Below are positions 25,598-39,403 of a stretch of 64,000 bases of DNA, one piece after another. The stretch comes from Magicicada septendecula (taxonomy: Eukaryota; Arthropoda; Insecta; Hemiptera; Cicadidae), in NCBI GenBank assembly GCA_034769895.1, contig CM068367.1, positions 91,226,399 to 91,290,398 of the forward strand, given 5' to 3'. The stretch's first letter is position 1; every line of letters begins with the position of its first letter. The translations under genes and the position numbers were made by a program. The notes beneath the pieces are model-generated. The model had not been told where the DNA came from and made no database searches. It worked only from the letters and a program-made list of their open reading frames with translations.

Positions 25598-27093
25598 TGA
25601 ACCATGATCAATGAACTTAAATTTAATAATCATCCAGAATAAGTGTGTCTATCAAGCACTTGAAGGAGTAGAGGTGTATAACAACAAAGAGTCGAACAAG
25701 AGAAGGAAATAATAAAGGATAGAAAAGGATAAGTCAACTTACAAAAATATAAATAACGGACCAGTATATAACAATATGAATAAACAATTATGTATATCAT
25801 AATAATCCGTATATCATCACAAGATACAATGGTAATAATACTTACCAGATCAGTAATATCAATACAAGGAAAATCAAGGGAGTCTATAACCAAACTTCAA
25901 TAAAAAGGTATTACGAAGAAGAATAAGACCATTGTGAAATGAAACAGATTTCAAAATTCCAAAAGAGACTGTAAGAGCAGCTTACTAACTTATTTAGATG
26001 ATATATGCGGAACAATAAAAAAGTTTTATAATAATGAAAAAAAAAACCAAAGGAAACAGTTACACAAATTCCTTTCAATTTAAATCAGTTTACAATATAA
26101 CAAAAAATTGATATATGAAGTATGAAGTAAAAAGTGAGATAATCAGGAATAAGTTACACACATTCCTATATAATAAAAATGTAAGAAGCACAAACTTACA
26201 ATTATAATTAAAACAAAAATTAGCTAAAAAGGAATACGCTACAAACATTCCTTTAAGGTAAGATAATTAACTTACCAAAGAATTATCAAAAATGATGTTG
26301 AATACAGAATAAAATGAACCAAAAAATAAAATCAAGCTCAAATTACTGAGTTAAATACTTGAAATTATACTGAATCAACAGTATTATAAGAAAAAAAAAT
26401 AAATAAAATTATACCTGGTACAAGGAGAGAGAGAGAAATTGTATATAAAACAAATATACAGATATGGCTAAAGCAGAATTCTGCTAAATGACTAAGAAAA
26501 AAAAAAAAAAAAAAATGTCTAAGACAATTAAAATGATCACAACGAGCATTGAAAACAAAATAATGAAAAGTGAGATATGATGAAATTAACATATGAATAA
26601 AGATAAAAATAACCAAGTGTATAAGTAGATGATAGTGTATAGTTAAGGTATAGCGGAAGGAAGAATGAGTAGTAATGACAAAGTGATCTAAAAACAAACC
26701 ACAAGGTGGACAATCCCAAAGTATATTATATTATTATTATTATTATTATTAAGTCACAAGTTGACAAAAATTTAAGATTGACTGTTGAAAAGTCCAGCAA
26801 TCCAATGAACTGAGTAGAGAAGATGTGCCTCTAGTCTCAGAAAAATGAGTAGTAATGGGAGAAACCAGCTACTATATAAAAGTTAGGGAAAAATTTGAGT
26901 ATGAGGGAAAATGCACCAATGGAAATAAATAAAAACAGATCCAAATAAAATGGAGTGAATTAAGTAAGAAGAGAAATGGAGAATGGAGAAACAAACAAAG
27001 AAGAGAAGGAAAAAAGTTATCTATAACTGATAATTTCATAAAAAACTATGCTAGTGTTTTATTAAAATGATCAATTTTAGAGGAGAGGCATTA
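25598..27093 (+). other. Non-coding 3' part of internal region, copy 4
   Basis: 19-A run. GAGTATGAGG replaces GTGTATGAGG near 26897, a variant shared with copy 5. No coding signal is seen. Confidence 0.6.
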
Positions 27094-30000
27094 TGTAACG
27101 ATACAATTAAGCCAAATCCCGTACCAGTGATAAAAAAGATAATTCTTGATATAAAATTACTTCATATGAAATAAAATGTTTTAAAAAATGATTAAAATGT
27201 AAATACTTTGACAAGACGTACAACGATATTACCCAACCCAAGTGATTGAGCCAACAACCCAAACATAAAGAAGGGAACCACGTAACATACTTAAGAAAAA
27301 TATGATAGACAAAACAATGATGAACACAGAACTAAAGAAGAACCAGAAAAAGAGAACAGATCCCTACAATTAAACAGAATTTAAACCAGAAGAGAAGAAG
27401 AGGAGAACCGAACCGGGATGAAGACTATTGAAGAAAATGAAGAAGAGGAAGAATGAAGAGGAGACAGGTTAAACCCAAGGGGAAACTAACACACATATAT
27501 AAAAGGGAAAGATTGTATGTTTAGAGATAGAATACGGTCAATAACCTTGAATAATTAAGTATTAATGAAACCAATATTATTATTGTCTTGAAATTAACCT
27601 ATGTAACCATTTTAAAGACAATAAAATTGTAAAATATAATGATATAGAAAAAGTACACTAACCCAGTCAGAAAGGTTAGATTTAACGAAACACAACTAGC
27701 CTAATGTTGTTAATAGTAAATGTCATACTAAAACAAAATAGTGAGAAATGGTAGGAGAAAGTATAGGGATTACCCATTAAATAACACTAATTACAAAACA
27801 ATGAACCAAAGTGAAGTGTAAATGCCCTAAAAAATAGTGAAGGTGTATGTGAAACATTCAAAATAGAATGATAAGTAAGCAGACACTCTGTGAAACATTG
27901 ATAAACAACCAATGATTGGAGTGAGATTATAATTAGTAATATATCTAGAAGTAATTAGAAATAGTAATCCAAATTAATATTAAGGAAGCTTGTAATAATA
28001 TTCAGGGAGAAAGCCCAGACAAATAACTTGTGTTAACATGGCATGATAGAACAGAATTAAAGTTTTGTTATTAAAATTAAGATTGCAAGAAATACAACAC
28101 CCCATGTTGAAAGGGAAATCAACTTTCATAATTTCATGAAAAGTGACAATGTTTATCACTTTAGTTTGTAACTCAAGAAAGAAATCAATGTTAGTACTAG
28201 TAATAAATAATGATTTGTAAAGAATAGTTGGTTCAATGTTAAAGGAGGAATATGGCTGAAAGGAACTTACAGTCCATAAACCTAATTATGATATTTTAAA
28301 GGAAGAATAATGAAAATGTATGTTGAATAGTAGTTAAAACACAAACAAATAATTGAAGCCCATCAGGCTGAATTCAAATGTAATTTAACAAGAAATACAC
28401 TAAAAAACAATCATGGCTGATTTTGACTATGAAAACATTTAACTGCCAAAGACATTCAAAAGTAAATTGTATAAATTTCACAAAAAATCTTACTAATCTA
28501 AGACCAGTGAATGGACAGTAATTATATATCAGTTATTTTAACACAGAAATGTTATTGTAATAATTTAATTTAAGAAAAATATATTATTTATTAAATGTCA
28601 AATAATGAGACTATAGTTAATGTATAACAGAATATGACCTTATGAGGTATCATTGTAAACTTTGAAAGGAAAGAAAAATAATAGTGATGTCATTTATTAT
28701 CCCAAGGGAATTATAAGGGAACAAAATCATTAGGAAAATACTTAATAAATTTAAATAAAAATTCAAATATTTTAACAATGTATGTAAGGAGTAATTAACC
28801 AAGCATTGAATTATTGGTTACTATGACAACGAGACGTTTGAGGGCTTATTTTTCCGTTAAATTTTATAGACTCTGAAGAAACGAAGCGTGGGTAAGCGAC
28901 GCGCAAAATTAGCAAACTTAAAATTTTAATTTAAACAGTTATAAAAGTCGAATCAGTGAACCAAGATAACCCAATATGAAGAGACGTCGATCTATAAAGA
29001 ATACATGATGTCCAGGAACCAGATTAATTAAATTAATTAAAGAAAAAAACCCAAGACCAGATAAAGGAGGTGTTAGAAGTTTTAAACCAGCCCAAATTCG
29101 AAGAATATACGCCTATCCTGATGACGACATTTCAACGTGAGACGAATTGATAAGTACCGAATAACTTCCTTATTCCCAAAACCCTAAATTACTAAAATTA
29201 TTTTAAAATGATAAAATTTCTCACTATTTAAAAAGTAGTATTTTCTTTCAAAGGTAAAGTCATAATTTACTTACATAAAAAACATTTTATTAAACTATAT
29301 AGATAACCTTATTTGTGAACACAACTGTAACAGAAATACGACACTACTGAACAAATTGTACAAACACATTATAAATCCTAAGTACGTATAAGGTATAGTA
29401 GTGTACTTTTTTCATGTAATCAACGTTTATGTCTATTTTCATGATCAAAAGAACTCCAGATTTTAAAAACATTGTAATTTATTAAAAAGCGACTGAACGA
29501 TAATATTTTGAAATCAATTGTGCCAACTCTGAGATAGTTTGTGTTTCAAGCTCTAAGCCGGGGCATAGTATTATAAAATTATTTATGATTCATTTGTTAT
29601 ATTTATTGATAATTAAATTTGTATTAAAAAACGCAGTACAGAACATTACTATCTTGTTATTTCATAGGATTTTTGTAGAATATATGTGTGTTAGCGAAGT
29701 TGTAAGTAATAGCCAACTAGCGCTCATCACGAGTGCCCGAGTCGACAACCTGTGTAGCAGCGGGAATAATTCGAACGCCACAGCTGTCCATGCTAATACC
29801 GCGTACTACCTTAGAAATTACATATTTTAATTGTTTTAACAGAAACAATTTGGCGCCACCCGGGAATAACATTCGCTATGAATTAACAGGTAGGTTGTAC
29901 TGGCAACATCGACAACGCTACGGACTCCAGTAGTGACGTCGATTTATGTAACAACCAGTGTGAGGCACACACACTACATTCACACTAATACACAAAATAA

Positions 30001-30110
30001 ACAAGTGTGATACATTTTAATAGGTACGACCTTAGTTTAGCGTTACATATTGACCAACCCAACGAGGGGCTTTAAGGAACAAGGACGTACACACTATATT
30101 TATTGTTACA
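27094..30110 (+). repeat. LTR-E (3017 bp)
   Basis: TGTAAC...GTTACA ends. Private changes include AAAATTG for CAATTG at 27624, and loss of one CAA near 29324 (ACACAACTGTAAC against ACACAACAACTGTAAC). AATAAA is lost. A TAA-to-TAC change at 29818 lengthens the small LTR ORF by three codons, with no sign of selection to keep it. Confidence 0.75.
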
Positions 30111-30158
30111 TATTGGCGACCAGCAACGTGCGGCTAGGAAGAATAACTAGCGGCAGTC

Positions 30159-32498
30159 ATGAATAGACACGGTATGGTTACAAGACGCAAAGGGAAGGAA
30201 ACACCAAACCAAGAAGGAAACCCAGAAGAAATGGAGGAAGTTGAGGAAGTAGAAGTGGAGGAAACGACTGGAGAATTGTCAGAAGAGAACCCACAGGAGG
30301 ACCAAGTGGAAAATCCAAACCCACCTGAACCTGAACCAGAAATAGAAGCAGAAGTCATGGTAAATAACCAACCAATCAAACCAACAGAAGAAACAAAATT
30401 AGATCACATGCTGAAGTTCATGATGGAACAATTTGGACAAATGAATCAAAAGTTAGAGTCAGACAAGGAAAATAGAAGACGGGACCAGGAAGACTTGAAT
30501 AAAAAACTGGACGAAAACAATGAAGAATTGAAGAAGCAAATGAAGGAAAGTCTAGAATTCCTGAATGACCAAATAGAGAGCAACCATGAAGACTTGAAGA
30601 GAAGTCAGGAAGCATTGGAAAAGAAGAGCGAGGAGCTGAAGAAACAGATCAAAAATGATCTAGAATTAGTAAATAAAAAGATGGAAAATAATCATGATAT
30701 TCTCCAACGGAAGATAGAGGAAGCACGTGAGAAAACCAAGGAGGAATGGAAGCAACAATTGGTCGAATGTCGAGAGGAGACTAGGCAATCGGTAGCAGAG
30801 ACTAACGAAGCCTTGTTACAAGTACGGGAAGAAATGAATTATAAAATCATCGATGTCGAGGAAGAAAATAAATTGAGAGTGACCGAATTCTACCAAGCCC
30901 TTACCGAGGGATGCCAGAAGAAGAAACAGGAGGTGGTCAAGGAACTGGAGGAGAGGCACCAAGAGATGCAAAAGGATGTAACCAGTCGGGTAGAGAAAGT
31001 GTACACCGTCATAGATAAAATCGACGGACTGACCCGAGAAAACCGAGAAAAAATCCAGGGAATCAGTATGCGAGAGAAACAGATGCAGGAAGAATTAGAT
31101 GCATTAAGAGAAAAACCATATAATCACACACAGTTCATAACCAGTGAGAATCGAGAAATGATTAATTTTCGTAGCTACCGGAGAAACCCGATAGAATTCC
31201 TCAAACGAGTAGAAGAACTGATAGAGAAGAACAGAGAAACCAGATGGTCCAGTGTAAGAAGTATGATCGACGAGATGTTCCGTGACACCCATGACAATTG
31301 GTGGACGGCCACAAGACCTGAAATCAATGATACTCAAGAATTCAAGAAACAGTTCAGGGAGAAGTATTGGTCCGAATCAACACAGAATGTGGTCCGCAAT
31401 GACATCAGTAACGGAAGGTATGAGACACAAGGAGGACACACGTTAACATCGTACTTTCTGGGAAAGGTATGCTTAGCCAGAAATTTGGAACCTAAGATAC
31501 CCGAGGAGTGGTTGGTAATACAACTGGGTTATCATTACGAAGAAGCCATCCAGAAGGCCAGGCGACAAGGCCAAATTAAAACAATCCAAGGAATGGTTAG
31601 TCTACTGGAGGACATGGAGAATGATAACCAGTATCGAAAGAACAGGATCACAAACCAAAGGTACAACAAGTGGAATGAAAATAACAATACAACTAATTTC
31701 AATGGACCCTACAATCATCCACAAAACAATAACAGGAATAACTGGGGCCGAAATAATAATGATAATAATGTAGAACCGACATTCAATAGAAATACCCAGC
31801 AACACCCTCCAAATGATCAGCCTGGTAACAGAGGCCAACAAAATCATCATTCAGGGAATCAGAACAACAATAGAAACAGCCCGAATAATAATAACCGACA
31901 GAATGATAATTACTGAGGAACTAGACCTGAACAACGTACCAACGGTCACCCCAATAACCATAATTACTACGGCAACCGGTATCATCCCAATGACCAGTAC
32001 AACCGGGGACCCGGGGGTAATCAGTATAGAAATGACGACAGACGTCGAGTAAACGTCATCCGTGGACAAAAACAGAATAACCAAAGAAGATATGGCCAGA
32101 ACTGGCGTCCTAACTGTTATTATCAAGTATCAAATAACAATAATAACCCACCAGCAGAGGATAGAAATGATGAACCACCTCGCAATGAAGATAACCAGAG
32201 CCCAAGAGAAGAAAATGCACAAAACATACGACAGGTGAACAGTATGGTGGGAATGAGATCCGGAAACAATAACCAAAGAAGGGACACTCCATCCGGAAGT
32301 AATCAGACCGAAGAAAACTATGACTGGATACCATTCAGCAATGACCCAGAAGAAAATTTCCGCATAGCGTATAACAAACGAAACCCGCCGGAACTATGGA
32401 TTCCACCAAGAAATAATGGAAATCGATCAAACACACCTCAGACAGAAAGGCAAGTCATTGACGAAGAAGATGGGACAGCCGATAGGTGGAATGCCTAA
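30159..32498 (+). pseudogene. Gag-like gene, array copy 5 (nonsense mutation)
   Basis: The reading frame is full length, but CGA has become TGA at 31914-31916, after 585 residues and inside the Asn-rich tail. The change is a CpG-type transition. The acidic, coiled-coil and capsid-like parts are complete, so a truncated Gag with most of its assembly domain could still be made. The 3' remainder, including the WIPFSNDP segment, stays open to the usual TAA. Confidence 0.8.
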
Positions 32499-33994
32499 TG
32501 AACCATGATCAATGAACTTAAATTTAATAATCATCCAGAATAAGTGTGTCTATCAAGCACTTGAAGGAGTAGAGGTGTATAACAACAAAGAGTCGAACAA
32601 GAGAAGGAAATAATAAAGGAAAGAAAAGGATAAGTCAACTTACAAAAATATAAATAACGGACCAGTATATAACAATATGAATAAACAATTATGTATATCA
32701 TAATAATCCGTATATCATCACAAGATACAATGGTAATAATACTTACCAGATCAGTAATATCAATACAAGGAAAATCAAGGGAGTCTATAACCAAACTTCA
32801 ATAAAAAGGTATTACGAAGAAGAATAAGACCATTGTGAAATGAAACAGATTTCAAAATTCCAAAAGAGACTGTAAGAGCAGCTTACTAACTTATTTAGAT
32901 GATATATGCGGAACAATAAAAAAGTTTTATAATAATGAAAAAAAAAAACCAAAGGAAACAGTTACACAAATTCCTTTCAATTTAAATCAGTTTACAATAT
33001 AACAAAAAATTGATATATGAAGTATGAAGTAAAAAGTGAGATAATCAGGAATAAGTTACACACATTCCTATATAATAAAAATGTAAGAAGCACAAACTTA
33101 CAATTATAATTAAAACAAAAATTAGCTAAAAAGGAGTACGCTACAAACATTCCTTTAAGGTAAGATAATTAACTTACCAAAGAATTATCAAAAATGATGT
33201 TGAATACAGAATAAAATGAACCAAAAAATAAAATCAAGCTCAAATTACTGAGTTAAATACTTGAAATTATACTGAATCAACAGTATTATAAGAAAAAAAA
33301 ATAAATAAAATTATACCTGGTACAAGGAGAGAGAGAGAAATTGTATATAAAACAAATATACAGATATGGCTAAAGCAGAATTCTGCTAAATGACTAAGAA
33401 AAAAAAAAAAAAAAAATGTCTAAGACAATTAAAATGATCACAACGAGCATTGAAAACAAAATAATGAAAAGTGAGATATGATGAAATTAACATATGAATA
33501 AAGATAAAAATAACCAAGTGTATAAGTAGATGATAGTGTATAGTTAAGGTATAGCGGAAGGAAGAATGAGTAGTAATGACAAAGTGATCTAAAAACAAAC
33601 CACAAGGTGGACAATCCCAAAGTATATTATATTATTATTATTATTATTATTAAGTCACAAGTTGACAAAAATTTAAGATTGACTGTTGAAACGTCCAGCA
33701 ATCCAATGAACTGAGTAGAGAAGATGTGCCTCTAGTCTCAGAAAAATGAGTAGTAATGGGAGAAACCAGCTACTATATAAAAGTTAGGGAAAAATTTGAG
33801 TATGAGGGAAAATGCACCAATGGAAATAAATAAAAACAGATCCAAATAAAATGGAGTGAATTAAGTAAGAAGAGAAATGGAGAATGGAGAAACAAACAAA
33901 GAAGAGAAGGAAAAAAGTTATCTATAACTGATAATTTCATAAAAAACTATGCTAGTGTTTTATTAAAATGATCAATTTTAGAGGAGAGGCATTA
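32499..33994 (+). other. Non-coding 3' part of internal region, copy 5
   Basis: 18-A run. The third stem-loop carries the pairing-preserving A-to-G change (GGAGTACGC). AAACGTCC replaces AAAAGTCC near 33690. No coding signal is seen. Confidence 0.6.
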
Positions 33995-36900
33995 TGTAAC
34001 GATACAATTAAGCCAAATCCCGTACCAGTGATAAAAAAGATAATTCTTGATATAAAATTACTTCATATGAAATAAAATGTTTTAAAAAATGATTAAAATG
34101 TAAATACTTTGACAAGACGTACAACGATATTACCCAACCCAAGTGATTGAGCCAACAACCCAAACATAAAGAAGGGAACCACGTAACATACTTAAGAAAA
34201 ATATGATAGACAAAACAATGATGAACACAGAACTAAAGAAGAACCAGAAAAAGAGAACAGATCCCTACAATTAAACAGAATTTAAACCAGAAGAGAAGAA
34301 GAGGAGAACCGAACCGGGATGAAGACTATTGAAGAAAATGAAGAAGAGGAAGAATGAAGAGGAGACAGGTTAAACCCAAGGGGAAACTAACACACATATA
34401 TAAAAGGGAAAGATTGTATGTTTAGAGATAGAATACGGTCAATAAACCTTGAATAATTAAGTATTAATGAAACCAATATTATTATTGTCTTGAAATTAAC
34501 CTATGTAACCATTTTAAAGACAATACAATTGTAAAATATAATGATATAGAAAAAGTACACTAACCCAGTCAAAAAGGTTAGATTTAACGAAACACAACTA
34601 GCCTAATGTTGTTAATAGTAAATGTCATACTAAAACAAAATAGTGAGAAATGGTAGGAGAAAGTATAGGGATTACCCATTAAATAACACTAATTACAAAA
34701 CAATGAACCAAAGTGAAGTGTAAATGCCCTAAAAAATAGTGAAGGTGTATGTGAAACATTCAAAATAGAATGATAAGTAAGCAGACACTCTGTGAAACAT
34801 TGATAAACAACCAATGATTGGAGTGAGATTATAATTAGTAATATATCTAGAAGTAATTAGAAATAGTAATCCAAATTAATATTAAGGAAGCTTGTAATAA
34901 TATTCAGGGAGAAAGCCCAGACAAATAACTTGTGTTAACATGGCATGATAGAACAGAATTAAAGTTTTGTTATTAAAATTAAGATTGCAAGAAATACAAC
35001 ACCCCATGTTGAAAGGGGAATCAACTTTCATAATTTCATGAAAAGTGACAATGTATATCACTTTAGTTTGTAACTCAAGAAAGAAATCAATGTTAGTACT
35101 AGTAATAAATAATGATTTGTAAAGAATAGTTGGTTCAATGTTAAAGGAGGAATATGGCTGAAAGGAACTTACAGTCCATAAACCTAATTATGATATTTCA
35201 AAGGAAGAATAATGAAAATGTATGTTGAATAGTAGTTAAAACACAAACAAATAATTGAAGCCCATCAGGCTGAATTCAAATGTAATTTAACAAGAAATAC
35301 ACTAAAAAACAATCATGGCTGATTTTGACTATGAAAACATTTAACTGCCAAAGACATTCAAAAGTAAATTGTATAAATTTCACAAAAAATCTTACTAATC
35401 TAAGACCAGTGAATGGACAGTAATTATATATCAGTTATTTTAACACAGAAATGTTATTGTAATAATTTAATTTAAGAAAAATATATTATTTATTAAATGT
35501 CAAATAATGAGACTATAGTTAATGTATAACAGAATATGACCTTATGAGGTATCATTGTAAACTTTGAAAGGAAAGAAAAATAATAGTGATGTCATTTATT
35601 ATCCCAAGGGAATTATAAGGGAACAAAATCATTAGGAAAATACTTAATAAATTTGAATAAAAATTCAAATATTTTAACAATGTATGTAAGGAGTAATTAA
35701 CCAAGCATTGAATTATTGGTTACTATGACAACGAGACGTTTGAGGGCTTATTTTTCCGTTAAATTTTATAGACTCTGAAGAAACGAAGCGTGGGTAAGCG
35801 ACGCGCAAAATTAGCAAACTTAAAATTTTAATTTAAACAGTTATAAAAGTCGAATCAGTGAACCAAGATAACCCAATATGAAGAGACGTCGATCTATAAA
35901 GAATACATGATGTCCAGGAACCAGATTAATTAAATTAATTAAAGAAAAAAACCCAAGACCAGATAAAGGAGGTGTTAGAAGTTTTAAACCAGCCCAAATT
36001 CGAAGAATATACGCCTATCCTGATGACGACATTTCAACGTGAGACGAATTGATAAGTACCGAATAACTTCCTTATTCCCAAAACCCTAAATTACTAAAAT
36101 TATTTTCAAATGATAAAATTTCTCACTATTTAAAAAGTAGTATTTTCTTTCAAAGGTAAAGTCATAATTTACTTACATAAAAAACATTTTATTAAACTAT
36201 ATAGATAACCTTATTTGTGAACACAACAACTGTAACAGAAATACGACACTACTGAACAAATTGTACAAACACATTATAAATCCTAAGTACGTATAAGGTA
36301 TAGTAGTGTACTTTTTTCATGTAATCAACGTTTATGTCTATTTTCATGATCAAAAGAACTCCAGATTTTAAAAACATTGTAATTTATTAAAAAGCGACTG
36401 AACGATAATATTTTGAAATCAATTGTGCCAACTCTGAGATAGTTTGTGTTTCAAGCTCTAAGCCGGGGCATAGTATTATAAAATTATTTATGATTCATTT
36501 GTTATATTTATTGATAATTAAATTTGTATTAAAAAACGCAGTACAGAACATTACTATCTTGTTATTTCATAGGATTTTTGTAGAATATATGTGTGTTAGC
36601 GAAGTTGTAAGTAATAGCCAACTAGCGCTCATCACGAGTGCCCGAGTCGACAACCTGTGTAGCAGCGGGAATAATTCGAACGCCACAGCTGTCCATGCTA
36701 ATACCGCGTACTACCTTAGAAATTAAATATTTTAATTGTTTTAACAGAAACAATTTGGCGCCACCCGGGAATAACATTCGCTATGAATTAACAGGTAGGT
36801 TGTACTGGCAACATCGACAACGCTACGGACTCCAGTAGTGACGTCGATTTATGTAACAACCAGTGTGAGGCACACACACTACATTCACACTAATACACAA

Positions 36901-37015
36901 AATAAACAAGTGTGATACATTTTAATAGGTACGACCTTAGTTTAGCGTTACATATTGACCAACCCAACGAGGGGCTTTAAGGAACAAGGACGTACACACT
37001 ATATTTATTGTTACA
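33995..37015 (+). repeat. LTR-F (3021 bp)
   Basis: TGTAAC...GTTACA ends. TATA box at 34397 and AATAAA at 34441 are both present. The following primer site is TGGTGACC rather than TGGCGACC, a possible weak point for priming from copy 6. Confidence 0.75.
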
Positions 37016-37063
37016 TATTGGTGACCAGCAACGTGCGGCTAGGAAGAATAACTAGCGGCAGTC

Positions 37064-39403
37064 ATGAATAGACACGGTATGGTTACGAGACGCAAAGGGA
37101 AGGAAACACCAAACCAAGAAGGAAACCCAGAAGAAATGGAGGAAGTTGAGGAAGTAGAAGTGGAGGAAACGACTGGAGAATTGTCAGAAGAGAACCCACA
37201 GGAGGACCAAGTGGAAAATCCAAACCCACCTGAACCTGAACCAGGAATAGAAGCAGAAGTCATGGTAAATAACCAACCAATCAAACCAACAGAAGAAACA
37301 AAATTAGATCACATGCTGAAGTTCATGATGGAACAATTTGGACAAATGAATCAAAAGTTAGAGTCAGACAAGGAAAATAGAAGACGGGACCAGGAAGACT
37401 TGAATAAAAAACTGGACCAAAACAATGAAGAATTGAAGAAGCAAATGAAGGAAAGTCTAGAATTCCTGAATGACCAAATAGAGAGCAACCATGAAGACTT
37501 GAAGAGAAGTCAGGAAGCATTGGAAAAGAAGAGCGAGGAGCTGAAGAAACAGATCAAAAATGATCTAGAATTAGTAAATAAAAAGATGGAAAATAATCAT
37601 GATATTCTCCAATGGAAGATAGAGGAAGCACGTGAGAAAACCAAGGAGGAATGGAAGCAACAATTGGTCGAATGTCGAGAGGAGACTAGGCAATCGGTAG
37701 CAGAGACTAACGAAGCCTTGTTACAAGTACGGGAAGAAATGAATTATAAAATCATCGATGTCGAGGAAGAAAATAAACTGAGAGTGACCGAATTCTACCA
37801 AGCCCTTACCGAGGGATGCCAGAAGAAGAAACAGGAGGTGGTCAAGGAACTGGAGGAGAGGCACCAAGAGATGCAAAAGGATGTAACCAGTCGGGTAGAG
37901 AAAGTGTACACCGTCATAGATAAAATCGACGGACTGACCCGAGAAAACCGAGAAAAAATCCAGGGAATCAGTATGCGAGAGAAACAGATGCAGGAAGAAT
38001 TAGATGCATTAAGAGAAAAACCATATAATCACACACAGTTCATAACCAGTGAGAATCGAGAAATGATTAATTTTCGTAGCTACCGGAGAAACCCGATAGA
38101 ATTCCTCAAACGAGTAGAAGAACTGATAGAGAAGAACAGAGAAACCAGATGGTCCAGTGTAAGAAGTATGATCGACGAGATGTTCCGTGACACCCATGAC
38201 AATTGGTGGACGGCCACAAGACCTGAAATCAATGATACTCAAGAATTCAAGAAACAGTTCAGGGAGAAGTATTGGTCCGAATCAACACAGAATGTGGTCC
38301 GCAATGACATCAGTAACGGAAGGTATGAGACACAAGGAGGACACACGTTAACATCGTACTTTCTGGGAAAGGTATGCTTAGCCAGAAATTTGGAACCTAA
38401 GATACCCGAGGAGTGGTTGGTAATACAACTGGGGTATCATTACGAAGAAGCCATCCAGAAGGCCAGGCGACAAGGCCAAATTAAAACAATCCAAGGAATG
38501 GTTAGTCTACTGGAGGACATGGAGAATGATAACCAGTATCGAAAGAACAGGATCACAAACCAAAGGTACAACAAGTGGAATGAAAATAACAATACAACTA
38601 ATTTCAATGGACCCTACAATCATCCACAAAACAATAACAGGAATAACTGGGGCCGAAATAATAATGATAATAATGTAGAACCGACATTCAATAGAAATAC
38701 CCAGCAACACCCTCCAAATGATCAGCCTGGTAACAGAGGCCAACAAAATCATCATTCAGGGAATCAGAACAACAATAGAAACAGCCCGAATAATAATAAC
38801 CGACAGAATGATAATTACCGAGGAACTAGACCTGAACAACGTACCAACGGTCACCCCAATAACCATAACTACTACGGCAACCGGTATCATCCCAATGACC
38901 AGTACAACCGGGGACCCGGGGGTAATCAGTATAGAAATGACGACAGACGTCGAGTAAACGTCATCCGTGGACAAAAACAGAATAACCAAAGAAGATATGG
39001 CCAGAACTGGCGTCCTAACTGTTATTATCAAGTATCAAATAACAATAATAACCCACCAGCAGAGGATAGAAATGATGAACCACCTCGCAATGAAGATAAC
39101 CAGAGCCCAAGAGAAGAAAATGCACAAAACATACGACAGGTGAACAGTATGGTGGGAATGAGATCCGGAAACAATAACCAAAGAAGGGACACTCCATCCG
39201 GAAGTAATCAGACCGAAGAAAACTATGACTGGATACCATTCAGCAATGACCCAGAAGAAAATTTCCGCATAGCGTATAACAAACGAAACCCGCCGGAACT
39301 ATGGATTCCACCAAGAAATAATGGAAATCGATCAAACACACCTCAGACAGAAAGGCAAGTCATTGACGAAGAAGAAGGGACAGCCGATAGGTGGAATGCC
39401 TAA
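37064..39403 (+). CDS. Gag-like capsid protein, array copy 6 (intact, 779 aa)
   Basis: Open over the whole length with the domain layout of copy 1. It is a mosaic of variants: Gln-Trp-Lys at ILQWK as in copies 2 and 3, Arg in IEEAREK as in copy 5, Gly-Pro-Gly-Gly in the tail as in copies 1 and 5. Private changes are Gly for Glu in the acidic region (EPEPGIE) and Glu for Asp in DEEEGTAD. It is the rightmost complete copy, followed by the array's closing LTR. Confidence 0.8.
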   Translation: MNRHGMVTRRKGKETPNQEGNPEEMEEVEEVEVEETTGELSEENPQEDQVENPNPPEPEPGIEAEVMVNNQPIKPTEETKLDHMLKFMMEQFGQMNQKLESDKENRRRDQEDLNKKLDQNNEELKKQMKESLEFLNDQIESNHEDLKRSQEALEKKSEELKKQIKNDLELVNKKMENNHDILQWKIEEAREKTKEEWKQQLVECREETRQSVAETNEALLQVREEMNYKIIDVEEENKLRVTEFYQALTEGCQKKKQEVVKELEERHQEMQKDVTSRVEKVYTVIDKIDGLTRENREKIQGISMREKQMQEELDALREKPYNHTQFITSENREMINFRSYRRNPIEFLKRVEELIEKNRETRWSSVRSMIDEMFRDTHDNWWTATRPEINDTQEFKKQFREKYWSESTQNVVRNDISNGRYETQGGHTLTSYFLGKVCLARNLEPKIPEEWLVIQLGYHYEEAIQKARRQGQIKTIQGMVSLLEDMENDNQYRKNRITNQRYNKWNENNNTTNFNGPYNHPQNNNRNNWGRNNNDNNVEPTFNRNTQQHPPNDQPGNRGQQNHHSGNQNNNRNSPNNNNRQNDNYRGTRPEQRTNGHPNNHNYYGNRYHPNDQYNRGPGGNQYRNDDRRRVNVIRGQKQNNQRRYGQNWRPNCYYQVSNNNNNPPAEDRNDEPPRNEDNQSPREENAQNIRQVNSMVGMRSGNNNQRRDTPSGSNQTEENYDWIPFSNDPEENFRIAYNKRNPPELWIPPRNNGNRSNTPQTERQVIDEEEGTADRWNA